From contig OX419759.1 in NCBI GenBank assembly GCA_948567375.1, positions 55,146,593 through 55,210,592 on the forward strand: a stretch of 64,000 bases of DNA, written 5' to 3'. The stretch is from Lunularia cruciata. Lineage: Eukaryota; Streptophyta; Marchantiopsida; Lunulariales; Lunulariaceae. Position 1 is the stretch's first letter. The number at the start of each line of letters is the position of its first letter. The translations under genes were made by a program, and so were the position numbers. This document shows, in pieces, positions 1-11,114 of the stretch. The notes under the pieces are model-generated. The model worked only from the letters and a program-made list of their open reading frames with translations, ran no database searches and was not told the DNA's origin.

Positions 1-675
1 GTGAACAGTTTTGTAACGTTGTTGCTTATGTGCCTTCCTCAAGTGAATGGTAACATGCATTTGTGGGTGCAAGGATAGGCATATTGGAACCAAGAGGAGA
101 TTGGAGAGCAAGAGAAGGCTCTTCTTGTGTGTTTGCATGGAGTGAAAGGGAGAGAGTCAGGAGAAAGAGTGTGACCTGGGATTTATGGGTAGCTTCAGGC
201 CCTCTCTTTTATAGATCTGGAGACTTTTTTCTTCAGCTTGCTATCTCCCAATTCCTTTGCGGTGGTTTTTGATTTGCTACTAGGAGATTTTGGTGACTGC
301 AGAATCCCAAGAAAATCATGTTACTTATTGGCAGAATAATACTACTGTGAGGTGCAAATACCGGCTCCCTTCATTTAACAATTCACATATTCCTCTCTAT
401 AATAGAGTACTTCATCTAATCAGATAATTTTAAGAGCTGAATGTTCTAGAGGTTTTCATCACCAGCACATTTTCTTATAGGAATCCTACAGGAAAACCTA
501 TGTCATCCATAGATTTGTAGCACAGTCTAAGATAATCATGCAGATTAATGTACCTAATTCTCTATTTGTAAAAATAAATAAAAAATTTCATTTAGCATAA
601 TGTTGGAGAAGAAAAGACCTTGATTCTACTTCAAATCAAATACATGTGCCTCCTAAACCCTAAACCTACCCGTGA
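1..675. other. No recognised gene; possible LTR remnant
   Basis: I see no coding homology here. Read on the minus strand, positions 205-214 give a TATAAAAG-like box, and the nearby sequence resembles the promoter end of a plant LTR running off the window edge. Positions 650-670 contain two CCCTAAA-like words. This is too weak to call an element. Confidence 0.3.
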
Positions 676-680
676 CCTAT

Positions 681-1177
681 TGTAAAAATGTAAAAGATGA
701 AGACCAAGGAAAGAAATAGGAGAAAGGAAGATCACATTGGGACACTTGAGTGTGGGAAACTCTGAATGCCTAGCATGAGCTTTGGCCTTGGTATTTATAG
801 GGAGCATATAAGGCTCTTGAGAAGCTTCTCAAGAAACTTCCTTGAACTGCTTTCTAGGAGTGCAAGTCAAGTTAATAGAGAAACTTCTCAAGAAGTCTCT
901 TTCTAGAAGCTGTCTATTTTTTGTGCAAGCTAAGCTAGTTGGAAGTTCGTAGAAGTTTCCTTCTAGAAGCTACCTACTTGGGGTGCAAGTTAAGCTAGCC
1001 GGGAAGCTTCCCAAGAAGCTTCCTCCTAGAAATTGCCACTTGGCATGCATGTTACCTAATACTTGGGAGGGCACCAAGTAGCTTCTTAGATACTTCTAGA
1101 ATATTCTAGGGTAAATTTTTCCATTCATTACTTTGTTAGCCTTGACTAACTTTGTCGCTAAATTCCATATTGTTACA
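681..1177 (-). repeat. Gy-1 3' LTR (left copy)
   Basis: It starts TGTAAAAATG and ends TTGTTACA on the plus strand and aligns along its whole length with 12289-12783. On the minus strand a TATAAATA box lies near 792-800. The stretch 800-1060 is rich in repeated GAAGCTTCT-like words, shared by both copies. The target duplication CCTAT lies immediately left (676-680). Confidence 0.92.
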
Positions 1178-1192
1178 TATTCCCCCATTGCT
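1178..1192 (-). other. Gy-1 polypurine tract
   Basis: Read on the minus strand, AATGGGGGAATA lies directly upstream of the 3' LTR, where plus-strand DNA synthesis of an LTR element is primed. Confidence 0.7.
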
Positions 1193-1224
1193 AGTTGGTG
1201 ATGTCCTCGTCATCATTGAAGCTT

Positions 1225-1400
1225 CAAACTCTTAGATGGCCATTTGTGCATTCTGTAGATGAGAAAGAGGCTCCCAAGTGGCATCATGAAGGTGATACCC
1301 TTTCTAGAAGACCTTTTACTCTACATGTTGTTGATGGCCTTGTTGAATGTGGCGACATGCAAGGATCCAATCAACTTCATACTTTTCATGATCATTGATA
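1225..1400 (-). pseudogene. Gy-1 chromodomain remnant
   Basis: Minus-strand translation gives VDWILACRHIQQ, then after a stop and frame change DATWEPLSHLQNAQMA. These match the first strand and the C-terminal ATWEP motif plus helix of a chromodomain. The domain sits at the C-terminus of the integrase, as expected for chromoviruses, and recognises methylated histone tails in known members. The central strands are disrupted, so it is not functional. Confidence 0.75.
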
Positions 1401-1563
1401 GGGAGTGGAGGAGGAGGAAGTTGGACACAAGAGGAAAAAGAAAATGGATTAGTAACAAAGGGTTTCAACTTGGAAATATGAAAGACAAGGTGGATGTGCA
1501 TATGATAAGGCAAGGCAAGTTGACAATCAACTAGAGAAATGATTTTGGTGACATCAAAGGGTC

Positions 1564-2560
1564 CTATCCAATTAGGAGCAAGTTTATAAACTTGGTTAGT
1601 GGTAGGTTATTGGACAAGAGCATGACCTTATCACCAACTTGCAAGGTTAGATCACAACAATGATGGTTTGCATATTGTTTCTGATGATTTTGAGCAACAA
1701 GGAGATGAGATTTGGCTTGTTGGAGGGACTTGGATATGGTGGTCAAGAAGGAGGAAGTATGAAGGACATGAGATGGAGGAGGAGCAAGAATAGATTTTGG
1801 AACAAGTGGATCTTGGCCAAAATTGAGGAAGAAATGAGAGAATTTGGTGCTTGCATGTTTGGAATTATAGTATGCAAACTCCATAGTTGCAAGACATTCA
1901 TCCCAATAGGTATGGTGAATGTTGACAAGGGTACAAAGCATATTCTCCAAGGTGCAATTTTCATGTTCAATTTGCCCATCAATTTGAGAATGATAGGCTA
2001 TGGACAAAGCAAGCTTGGTGTTGAGTATTTGGAAGAGTGCTTGCCAAAATTTTCCAATGAATTGAGGATCACGGTCTGAGATGAGTACACGAGGCATCCC
2101 ATGATACTTGAAGACAGTGTTAAAGCAAATTTGTGCCAATGTTGGAGCATCCACAATATCAAAGGTTGGTGCCAAATAGATTTGCTTACTAAGCTTATCC
2201 ACAAACACCACTATCATTGTGTGACCTTACTTTGTCTTAGGGAAGGATGTAATGAGATCCAAGCTCATGTGTTTCCATCAAGCATATGGAATGGGGAGTG
2301 GTTGAAAGAGTCCACTTGGTTTTTGGTTGTTGGCCTTGTTACATTGGTAACTCTCACACAATTGGACAAACTCTTGAACATCTTGTACCATGTTGGGCCA
2401 CCACCATTAGCATTAGAGGGTACTCAAGGTCTTTTCCACACCCATATGACCAGTGATTGGTAAGTCATGGGCTTCTTGGAGGCACACAAGTCAGAGATCA
2501 CCCTTGGCTGGAACATATATTTGGTCCTCATGGAATAAGAGGTTTTCCTTGAAGGAGAAG
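1564..2560 (-). pseudogene. Gy-1 integrase
   Basis: The open stretch 1564-2217 (217 codons) holds the integrase core. It includes FVDKLSK for the first catalytic region, ISDRDPQF with the second Asp, and the catalytic-Glu region DGQIEHENCTLE in place of the usual DGQTERxNRTLE. The GDKVML segment of the C-terminal domain follows near 1630. Upstream, 2217-2560 reads on as degraded zinc-binding region (C-x-SYQCNKAN near 2320). The core is surprisingly open for so old an element, but its ends are broken by stops. Confidence 0.88.
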
Positions 2561-3860
2561 GTTTTTTACTCCTTGTTGCATGTTGCAAGATGACCTTGTA
2601 CAATCTAAAAGAAGGGATCTTGTTGTATAGTTATCTTAAACTCAATTTGGACCTTGGAGTCTACTAACATGGTTGTAATTGCCACTATGATGAGAAGAAG
2701 AGACTTAAAATCAGGTTGTCATGATAGGGCATTTGGGATGACATGGAACCAACTGGTTTTGTGCTCAAATTTGATGTCAAACAATTGGAGCTGCTCTTCC
2801 TATTGATGATGTAAACTCTTGATGTGTTCCAAATGTAATATCTACAACAAGGGTTTATGATTAGTTTGCATGATCATCTATTTTCCCAAGAGAAAATGCC
2901 TCCATACCTTGGTGGCATATATCATTGCTAGTTGTTCCCAATGTCATGTAGAGTAATTTCTTTCTATGGTGTTTAATAAACAAGACCCAAAGGCAATGAG
3001 ATGTAACCCATATGGGAATTCTTGTTGCAACACAACTCCAATGGCAAAGTTAGAAGCATCAAAGTCAACCACACAAGGTGGTTGAGGATCATACAATTGA
3101 AGAATGGATCTTGAAGACACCATACTTTTCAGCTTCTGGAATGCTTCTTCATGCTTGGTGGTCCATTGAAAGCTTGAGTTTTTTCCCAAGAGGTTGGTCA
3201 ATGGTGTTGCCATGTGTGCACAATAGTAGATGAGCTATTGGTAAACTTGTCAATCCATTAAATGCTCATACCTCTATAGTATCCTTTGGCATAGGCCAAT
3301 CAATAATGGCATTGATTTTCTCCTCTTCCATCTTGATCCCTTTTGATGAGATCTTGTGACCCAAGAAGGTAACTTCCTTCTGCCGAAAGGCACACTTTGA
3401 CTTTTTGTAATAAAACTTCCATTGACATAGTTGCCTTAGGACTTCTTGCACATGACTAGCATGTTTTTTCTTCATCTTGCTATAGATTAAATGTCATCCA
3501 AGAACACCACCACATACTAATCCAATAGTCCATCTAACACCCAGTGCATCTGATCCATGAGGACTATTAGAGCATTAGTGAGCCCAAAAGGTAAAACTCT
3601 CCATTCAAAATGCACATACCTTGTGCAAAAGGTAGTATTTTACACATCCTTCCTATCAATGGGGATTTTCCAATAGCCACTATGAAGATCCAACTTGGAG
3701 AAGATTCGTGCTCCATCAATTAATCAAGCAAGTTGTCAATTCAAGGCAAGGGATATGCATTCTTCATTGTTTGTTTATTGAGCACATGGTAATCAATATA
3801 GAAACAAAATTCTCTATCCCTCTTTGGAACAATTAGTATCGGTGCTCCTCAATGAGATGT
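2560..3860 (-). pseudogene. Gy-1 reverse transcriptase and RNase H
   Basis: RNase H start is seen at 2944-3213 (FDASNFAIGVVLQQ, the first catalytic Asp region). The RT thumb and connection lies at 3266-3475 (TFLGHKISSKGI). The polymerase box is FLDDI near 3493-3512, and FGLTNAL lies near 3575. The frames do not connect, because several indels and stops separate them. Upstream of 3600 only fragments of the fingers and palm can be read. Confidence 0.87.
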
Positions 3861-4140
3861 ACTATGTTGTATGAAATCCTTCTCTAACAACTTTGTAAGT
3901 GTTGTTTACAACTCCTATAGCTCCTTTGTTGATAGCCAATATATTAGTCTACTCAATGGAGTACTCCTTGGCAATAACTCAATCTTGAAGAGCATACCAC
4001 AATCTGAGGGTAATCCATTCAATAGATCATATGGAAACATGTCCACAAACTCCTTGACTATTTGATCAACCATTCCTTGATGAGGCTCTTCACCCTACTC
4101 AAATTCTCCTTGTGCAATCTGTTTGATACACATGGTGAAA

Positions 4141-4380
4141 TAGACTTATCTTGCTCCAAAGCTTACTCTATACGTGCTTCACTAACAAACTTCCCATCTA
4201 GTGACTTAACTTCCTTCAAAGCTTGCTCTATGGCTGATTTCTTGAGAAACTTCCTATCTTGGGACTTATCTTCCTTTAAAGCTTGCTCTATAATTATTTT
4301 TCTAACAAAGTTCCCATCTTGGGCCTTATTTTCCTTCAAAGTTTACTCTATGGTTGCTTTCTTGACAAAGTTTCTATCTT
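4141..4380 (-). repeat. 60-bp coding minisatellite in Gy-1 pol (4 units)
   Basis: Four head-to-tail 60-bp units (4141-4200, 4201-4260, 4261-4320, 4321-4380) share the core TTCAAAGCTTGCTCTA in register. On the element's coding strand each unit encodes a 20-residue repeat close to QDGNFVRKxxIEQALKExKS, with stops in two units. It lies between protease and RT, so it would have formed a charged, probably helical linker. Confidence 0.85.
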
Positions 4381-4465
4381 GGGAATGACTATTATTAGGT
4401 GTCTCACTCAAAAGTGCTAGACAACCTAACCAAAAATTCCTTCCTTAGTATTGTACTTGAATTTG

Positions 4466-4822
4466 TCATTGGGTCCAATCAAATTGAACCTTATGATATT
4501 CAACCCAAGGCAAACCCAAAATGATATCATAATGTAAAGGTGCCACTACAAACCTCATACACTCCAAAAACTCCTTCCCAATCCTCAATGTAACAAGATA
4601 TGAGGTATAAAATATAGAACCTTTTTTACCATCCACCATCATTAATATATTTCTTATTATTGGCTTGATAAGAATATGTAGTTCATTTGTTAATTGCATG
4701 GACATGCAATTCCCTGAACTTCTAGAATCAACCAAAATCCGATGACCACGATCAAATATCATACTTTGCAAATGAAGCAAAGTTGCATAAGTTGAGTCTT
4801 TGATCCCATTAGAACTAATCAA
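4466..4822 (-). pseudogene. Gy-1 retropepsin (aspartic protease)
   Basis: An open stretch of 118 codons resembles gypsy proteases. ILVDSRSSGNCMS stands at the DSGS/T active-site position, with the Asp kept and the following Gly replaced by Arg. The C-terminal DIILGLPWV is the typical flap-to-ILG motif. The N-terminal side ends at 4822-4826, the left target duplication of Gy-2, so the insertion cut the polyprotein just ahead of the protease. Confidence 0.82.
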
Positions 4823-4826
4823 GTTT

Positions 4827-5416
4827 TATAATATTTTAAGGACAAGAGAACTCTAAGAGAGAAACAAGAGAGAAAACACAAGTTTCACATTCAATACTTG
4901 GATGCCCCAAAGTAGCACCTTCTCTTTATTATATAGCAGAGGATCCACTCAAAGGAAGCTCCACCTTTGGATCAGATACATAGATTGGTGACCTTTCAAC
5001 AAGATCCATCATTGGATTAGTTATCTGGATGGGTGACATGTCAGTCCTTGTCCTATCTAGTTGGTCAAACAAGTTTGACCAAAGGGAATATTTAGAGAAT
5101 CTTCCTATATGGAGTTAAGAATCATGTGGGTGCGGTACCACTGGAAAGCTCTGAATGCAATGAATCATAGGGAGGAGAAGGCAAGCCTTTTTTTGTAAAG
5201 GGGATTCTTCCATTTTTTAGGCTTAATTCATCTGTTTAGGCCTCCAAAATTAGCTCTAAAGTTTTTAGGCTATTTTCAACTTCTACCCTATTAGTAGAAG
5301 TACTCTTTTGGTGACACCTCTGTCTGATCTACCTAGCCCATTTTCCACAAAACCTTTTCAGATGGTACCAATCTAGTTTTCACCTCCAAATAATATGTCT
5401 AACTACTTGTATTATA
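4827..5416 (-). repeat. Gy-2 3' LTR (left copy)
   Basis: It runs from TATAATATT to TGTATTATA on the plus strand and matches 10515-11109. The solo copy at 48790-49517 shows the original ends TGTAAT...ATTACA. A minus-strand TATATAAT-like box lies near 4930. Confidence 0.9.
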
Positions 5417-5434
5417 GACCTCCCTCCTCTTAAG
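5417..5434 (-). other. Gy-2 polypurine tract
   Basis: The minus strand reads AAGAGGAGGGAGGTC immediately before the 3' LTR, a clear purine primer tract. Confidence 0.8.
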
Positions 5435-5479
5435 ATGCAATGTCCTCATTGCAAAGTTGTTGTTGAAAAGATTGAACTA

Positions 5480-5612
5480 ACACTAGTGCATTGGTCAAGT
5501 TGGTTGTTGGCTCCCATGTTGCCTCATAAAATAGGTACCCTTTCCAATGGACTAGATATTCCACACGCGGATGGTGAGTACCACGGATGCATTTCTAGAG
5601 AATACGTTCAAC
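5480..5612 (-). pseudogene. Gy-2 chromodomain
   Basis: Minus-strand translation gives VERIL, then EYLVHWKGY, then YEATWEP followed by a TNLTNAL helix. These are the diagnostic chromodomain blocks, including aromatic-cage Tyr and Trp positions. One stop lies after VERIL and a residue or two is missing before YEATWEP. This places Gy-2 among the chromoviruses. Confidence 0.85.
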
Positions 5613-5879
5613 CTCATATTCTCCGCCTCATCAACGAGTGTTGGGCAAGGTTGACTTTCTTGGATGGAAGAGAACTAGGGCGGTCAAGGAGCATATCAGT
5701 GGAGTAAGGAAACCTAAAACACTAGGTAGATCTTCATATGTGGTGGTAGCTTGAGGTGATAGGCCATGGTGCCAATGCAATGAAGGATGGAAAAAGGTCC
5801 AATAAAACAAGGTCTAAGCTTATAAGGACCAACTAACTTGAGGTTGGTGGTTGAAAGCTAGACTTGATCTCCCACATTG

Positions 5880-6925
5880 AACTCCATGTATTGGCGGTGT
5901 GCATCTACATACATCTTCTATTGATTTTGGGCAATCTACAACTTGTGCTTGGTGTTCTCCACACCTTGTTGAATTCTAGAAACAAAAGTGTTGATAAAGT
6001 CAACCTTGGTAGCCACCAGATGGACCTTCATCAAGCTTGAAGGTGTAAAAATATGCTCTCCATACATTAGGAAGAATGGTGTCCCAACCCTCTTGCTCAT
6101 CCAAAGTAAAGCCTGGAAGCATATCTTCAATAGTGCGATTTGCCCTCTTTGTTTGTCCATTGGTTTGTGGAAGGTAAGTTGTGGACATGGCCAATTTAGA
6201 TTTGAAGAACCCAAAGAGTGTTCTCCAAAACAAACTAGTGAATTGAGTGCCTCTATTTGTGATGAGTACCTAAGACAAGCCATGATGGGAAAAGACTACA
6301 ACTAAGTATAATTGAGTTAGTTGTGGGGCAATCACATCTTTGGTGGTGGGATGCACATGAATCATTTTGCTAAGTCATTCAACAAAGACTTTGATAGATT
6401 CAAACCCAAAGGTAACCTTGTGCAATTCACAAACCAGATCCATGCTTACATGTTCCCAACATTAAGTAGGAGTGGGAAGAGGTTGGAGGAGTTCTATGGG
6501 AGTTTGATTAGAAGCCTTATTTTTTTGACAAAGTAGGCAGCTCCAAACATATTCCATCACATTGTTGCTCATCTTGGGCCAACGGTATAAGTGGTATAGT
6601 AATAGTGTTTGATTGCATCCAAGGTCTTGTCTACTCCAACACGACTTACAATGGCAAAATCATGGCATTCTACTAAGATCATGGTTCTTAGATCTGTGTC
6701 ATCCGGGATCCATAACCTACCATCATGGAAGGTGAGCCCTTGGTTGTTGGTGATGTCTTTGGATGATTGAGCACCTACAATTTGTGGATCAATTTTTGTG
6801 GCAGCAAGAATCTTGGACCAAAATTTAGGGGTCATCTTGACTTCCACCACCAAATTGTTTGCCATTGGCATTTGGGTGAATACATCTACAAGTTGCTTGT
6901 TGCCTTCCACATATATGATTGTCAT
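5880..6925 (-). pseudogene. Gy-2 integrase
   Basis: The 6000-6233 frame holds DGPSG and TNGQTKRANRTIEDML, the catalytic Glu region (Glu replaced by Lys in this reading). The 5936-6283 frame overlaps it, showing a frameshift. The 6569-6925 frame carries the N-terminal part, with LTFHDGRLWIPD ahead of the zinc-binding region CHD and the HYYYTTYT segment. These are standard gypsy integrase blocks. Several indels separate them. Confidence 0.85.
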
Positions 6926-7150
6926 GTTGAATTGTTATTTTCACTTTGCCATTGAGGAGAACAATCTTTCTGTGTCTCAAGGTAGACTAGAGGTTTGTGG
7001 TCCATCTCTACCACAAATGCCTTCACGGCCAAATAGTGCTTCCAATGCTTGGTTGCAAGACAATGGCTAGCTCTTCTTGTTTGGTGGTGTGATAGTTGCA
7101 CTATGCCAATTACAACCTACATGAGAAATATGCAATTTGTGCCATCCATC

Positions 7151-8202
7151 CTACGATTCTTGTTGTAGGGCTGCTCTTATTGCTACACCTAATGCATCTA
7201 TAACTATCTTGATTGGACATTTTGGATCGTACCATTTCAAGATTGGTGTATGTAGTAATGTGTCTTTCAACTCTTGAAAGGCCAATTCTTGTGTGGTTCC
7301 CCATATCCACTTCTTCCCCTTGCCTAATAGTGCTATTAGAGGCTGTGCAATCTTGGAAAATTCCTTGATAAATTGAACATAAAACTCTATCAATCCCAAG
7401 AAACTCTTGAGTTCAGTCTGATCTTTTGGAGCACTCCAATTTTGAATGACCTCTATCTTATCTATTAACACTTGGATACCTTCTGCACTTACTCTATGCC
7501 CTAAGTAGTCTACTTTAGGTTTGCTAAACTTGCAATTTGAGATTTTGGCATACAATTGATTTTGTCATAGAATTTGGATGACTTCTTGTAGATGTTGTTT
7601 GTGCTCTACCAGCATCCTATTGTAAACTAAGATGTCATCAAGAAAAATAATTATAGATTTATCCAAATACAGACAAAATATGTCATTCATCAAATTCATG
7701 AAAGTGGCTAGAGCGTTGGTGAGCCAAACGGCATCACCAAGTCTTCAAAGTCACCATACCTTGTTTGAAAGGCAATTTTGTGTATGTCTTCTTCTGCAAT
7801 CCTGATTTGGTTGAAACCGCCCTCCAAATCAAGTTTGGTGAAAGTGTCTTGCCCCATTGAGTTGATCAAACAAGTCATCCAAGCGAGGTAATTGATATTT
7901 GTTCTTCATCATTTGTTGGTTCAATACCCAATAGTCAATGCACATGCGCATTGTTTCATCCTTCTTCTTCACAAACAATACAAGAGCCCCATATGGTGAT
8001 ATGTTGGGTTGGATAAACCCCTTCTGCAACATATCCTCAATTTGGGCCTTACACTCATCCAACTCATGAGGTGATAATCAAGATGTGGCCTTACAAGGAG
8101 GTCTTTTCCTAAGAAATATCTCAATTTTATGATCTTCTCTCCTTTTGGTGATAAACCTATGGGTAATTCATCCGGAAAAACATCTTGGAACTCATTGACC
8201 AC
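7151..8202 (-). pseudogene. Gy-2 reverse transcriptase and RNase H
   Basis: Reading 5' to 3' on the minus strand, 7969-8202 has NEFQDVFPDELP, the typical RT entry. 7829-8062 has the fingers ([14 protein letters not shown] and [11 protein letters not shown]). The FLDDILVY polymerase box lies near 7620-7646. 7151-7555 has the connection (KVDYLGHRVSAEGI) and the start of RNase H (IKIVIDALGVAIRAALQQ). The blocks are in order and lose frame twice. Confidence 0.9.
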
Positions 8203-8485
8203 ATCTTTTAATTTCTCAAGAATTTGTCCATTATGTTGGGCACTCTAGACTTCTCTTATTAAACCCATGAAACAACTATCTATCTTACCAATAGATGTGG
8301 TCCTTATGACATACAAAGGCAACTCTTACCTTTGTGATCTTCCTTTAACCCCAAAGATCTTCCATTGACTAGTTGTCACTACTTTATTTCTCCAATCTAC
8401 CATAGGGGTTGTAGTGCTCCATCCACAACATACCTAAGATCACATCATAACAGGCTAATTGTATCACTCACCACTTGATTGATTC

Positions 8486-8680
8486 TTAATACTCTCCTAT
8501 AGATAGTATTACCTTTCTAGGTAATGACTCAATTTTCTCTTTCTGACCATTAGGTAACTCTAATTTTTCCTTCTCATCCTTCTCTAGTTCCATCCCCAAC
8601 CTTATTGCAATAGAGTAAGACAAGAAATTTTCTATTGCCTTAGGGTCTATCAACACTATCATTGGATTGCCTTCTAGCAC
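8486..8680 (-). pseudogene. Gy-2 protease remnant
   Basis: The segment VLIDPKAIENFLS sits where gypsy proteases carry the DSGA motif. Only the Asp survives, so the active site has decayed. The assignment rests on position between gag and RT and on the IRLGME segment that follows. Confidence 0.6.
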
Positions 8681-8919
8681 TTCATTTACAACAATTAATT
8701 ATGCATTTATCTTCTTCCATCTTTAAACACTCATCCTCTTCCTCCCTCCACTTTTACTCTTCTTCATTGAGCCAGTAAGGCCATAAGGTACATTTATTGG
8801 TGATCTTCATTTTCCAATGATCTTCATTTTTTGATGTAGTTTCCATATCCTCCTCTTCAATTCATCTCTCTATGTGGTTCAGAGTTTGCTTATATGGAGG
8901 CCAAGGGCTTCTAAGATGA

Positions 8920-9870
8920 CAAGCATGACAATTGATGGTTATGTGCTCAATTTGGCCACAACTGTAACATCATCATTGTTCTGCTCAAGCGTCCTTTCCC
9001 CATGGGGCTCCTTCTCTCCTTTCTTCAACCCATCCTTGTTCTCCTTGGAGAGGTCTTGCTCCTTAGTCTTGGAACCAAATGTTGCCCAATTCCATAGGAA
9101 TTGGTCCACCAAAATGGTATGTCTCAACCCAATAATTTTGCATTGATGTTATCATTTCACCTCCTCCAAGCGCCCTTGCTATTCTTTGAGTGCAAGCAAT
9201 GGCTTCAAAAATAGTACAAGGATTTTGCACTATTACCTCTTGGAAAATCCGCTCTTTTAATCCTCTCTTGAAATTTTCATGAGCTTCACCGGATTCATAT
9301 CAGTTATCACAACTTGTAGATCAAGAAATATCTCCATATACTCTTGTATGATATTCTTTTGCTTCAACTCCTAGAGTATGGTTCAAGCCATTTGCACAAA
9401 ATTCACAGATTAGAAATTCTTGAGCAACCTTTCTTGCATGGCTATCCAAGTGATCTCTTGTCCTTCTACCAACAATGATCATTCCTAAGTGTCATACCAT
9501 GTGAGGGCTTTATCAATCAAATACTCACTTTCAAACACACCTACAGAATGATCAATGATCTCCGTTGTGAAAAATTGAAGATATCAATCCATTCTTGAAT
9601 TCCAATTTTCCACTACTCCCATAGAATGTTGTCCCTATTCATGCTCAATTTGGACATCTTTTTCATTTGTAGTAACGATGTGGCTTGGTTGTTGATTGGA
9701 ATCGGTGTCATTGGCATGCATAACTCTCCAGGTGCTTTGATCATTGGTGTTGGTTGCTGAGATGGCTCTCCTTCTTGCATTACTTGATCATTCTTGATAG
9801 TATGTATTTGATTTTGGAATTCCTCCATGGTCATCTTGATTTCCTGAAACTCGTTCAACATCCTCTACAT
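8920..9870 (-). pseudogene. Gy-2 gag with CCHC zinc knuckle
   Basis: A zinc knuckle CYSCGQIEHITINC (CX2CX4HX4C) is read near 8925-8970. Further upstream, 9150-9600 gives capsid-like blocks such as YLIDKALTWYDT, and 9613-9861 is an open N-terminal stretch rich in Glu, Met and Pro. The frames are broken. From 9870 to 10490, leader sequence without a clear reading frame continues to the 5' LTR. Confidence 0.75.
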
Positions 9871-10494
9871 TCCTTGCATCAACTGCTACAACTATGGATC
9901 CATGATTCCTACACATGACCAATGTTCAATTGCTACTTCTTACTTCAATAGAGGGTTAGAATGATCACTCAAGAAGGAGCATGAACTATGGGACTACCAT
10001 TGGGAACTCAGAGGCTATCACTCATTGATAATATCCCTCACCAAAATTGTAAAGTACAAAATCCCTAAACATCACTTTTGGTCTAACAACATAACGGATT
10101 TCTACTTGCATGTTGAAAGGGTGAGGATTTGGTACATTTAGATCCATAATATCATAATAGAATGTAGATTGTCAAATTCTACTCTCTGTTGTATACCATC
10201 ATAGGTAGGATCATCAAGTTTGGTGAATTCATCACTCTGTCCATGAATTTTGCTCCAAAGTGATAAACAAAAGAAACTCTCCTTTGCTCATGCTGAATGT
10301 ATATAATCTTGATGTAAAATGGATTCAAGAATGGGAAGCTAGGTGCAAGAAATTGGCCGCTTGGTGCCTCCATCCCATCCACTCTCAAAAACACTTTCCA
10401 AGTCTAGCAATTGTACTATGTTTTCTCCCCTCAAATTACTAAGTTTCAGTAGCTCGTGTCCTTCCAAGAGGGGTGACCCACGCTCTTGGATTAA

Positions 10495-10514
10495 AAAATT
10501 TACTTTGATACAAT
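10495..10514 (-). other. Gy-2 primer-binding site
   Basis: Immediately downstream of the 5' LTR on the minus strand the sequence reads TTGTATCAAAGT, close to TGGTATCAGAGC, the site complementary to initiator tRNA-Met used by many plant LTR elements. Confidence 0.65.
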
Positions 10515-11109
10515 TGTAATATTCCAAGGACAAGATAACTGTAAGAGAGACACAAGAGAGAAAATAAAAGTCTCACACTCAATACTCTGATGCCCCAAAG
10601 GAGCACCTTCTCTTTATTTTATAGCAAAGAGAATCCCCACAAAGGAAGCTACACCCTTGGATTGAATACATGGATTGGTGATCTTTCAATGAGCTCCATC
10701 TTTGGATTAGTTGTTTGGATTGGGTGACATGTCAGTCCTTGTCCTATCTAGTTGGTCAACCAAGTTTGACTAAAGAGAATCTTTAGGGAATCTTCTTGTA
10801 GGGAGCTCAAAATCACATGGGTGAGATACCATTGGAAAGCTCTCAATGAGACAAATCATAAGGGGAGAAGGAAAGCCTTTTTTCTTGAGGGAGGTAATCG
10901 TCCCATTTATGAGGCATAATTCATTTGTTTATGCCTCTAAAATTGACTCTAAAGTCTTTAGGTTATTTTTGGCTTCTGCCCTATTGATAGAAATACTCTT
11001 TTGGTGAAACCTCTTTTTGATCTACCTAGCCCATTGTACACGACATCCTTCTAGATGTTACCAAGCCAATTTTCACCTCTAGATAATATGTCTAGCTAGT
11101 TGTATTATA
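10515..11109 (-). repeat. Gy-2 5' LTR (right copy)
   Basis: It starts TGTAATATT and ends TGTATTATA on the plus strand and pairs with 4827-5416. A minus-strand TATA-like box lies near 10618. The sequence AGTTC at 11110-11114 completes the target duplication. Confidence 0.9.
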
Positions 11110-11114
11110 AGTTC

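Larger units (their letters stand above)
4827..11109 (-). mobile_element. Gy-2: Ty3/gypsy chromodomain retrotransposon nested in Gy-1
   Basis: The LTRs at 4827-5416 and 10515-11109 (about 590 bp) are flanked by AGTTT (4822-4826) and AGTTC (11110-11114), a 5-bp target duplication with one later change. Minus-strand order is gag (about 8920-9870), protease (8486-8680), RT and RNase H (7151-8202), integrase (about 5880-6925) and chromodomain (about 5480-5612). It is inserted in the same orientation as its host Gy-1 and must be younger. A solo LTR of the same family lies at 48790-49517. All frames are broken. Confidence 0.92.

Noticed and set aside
650-670. Telomere-like CCCTAAA words
   Set aside because: Only two imperfect units; too short to be a telomeric array.
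4062-4388. Plus-strand frame through the 60-bp repeats
   Set aside because: It is the antisense of the element's coding strand; the minus strand gives the sensible repeat.
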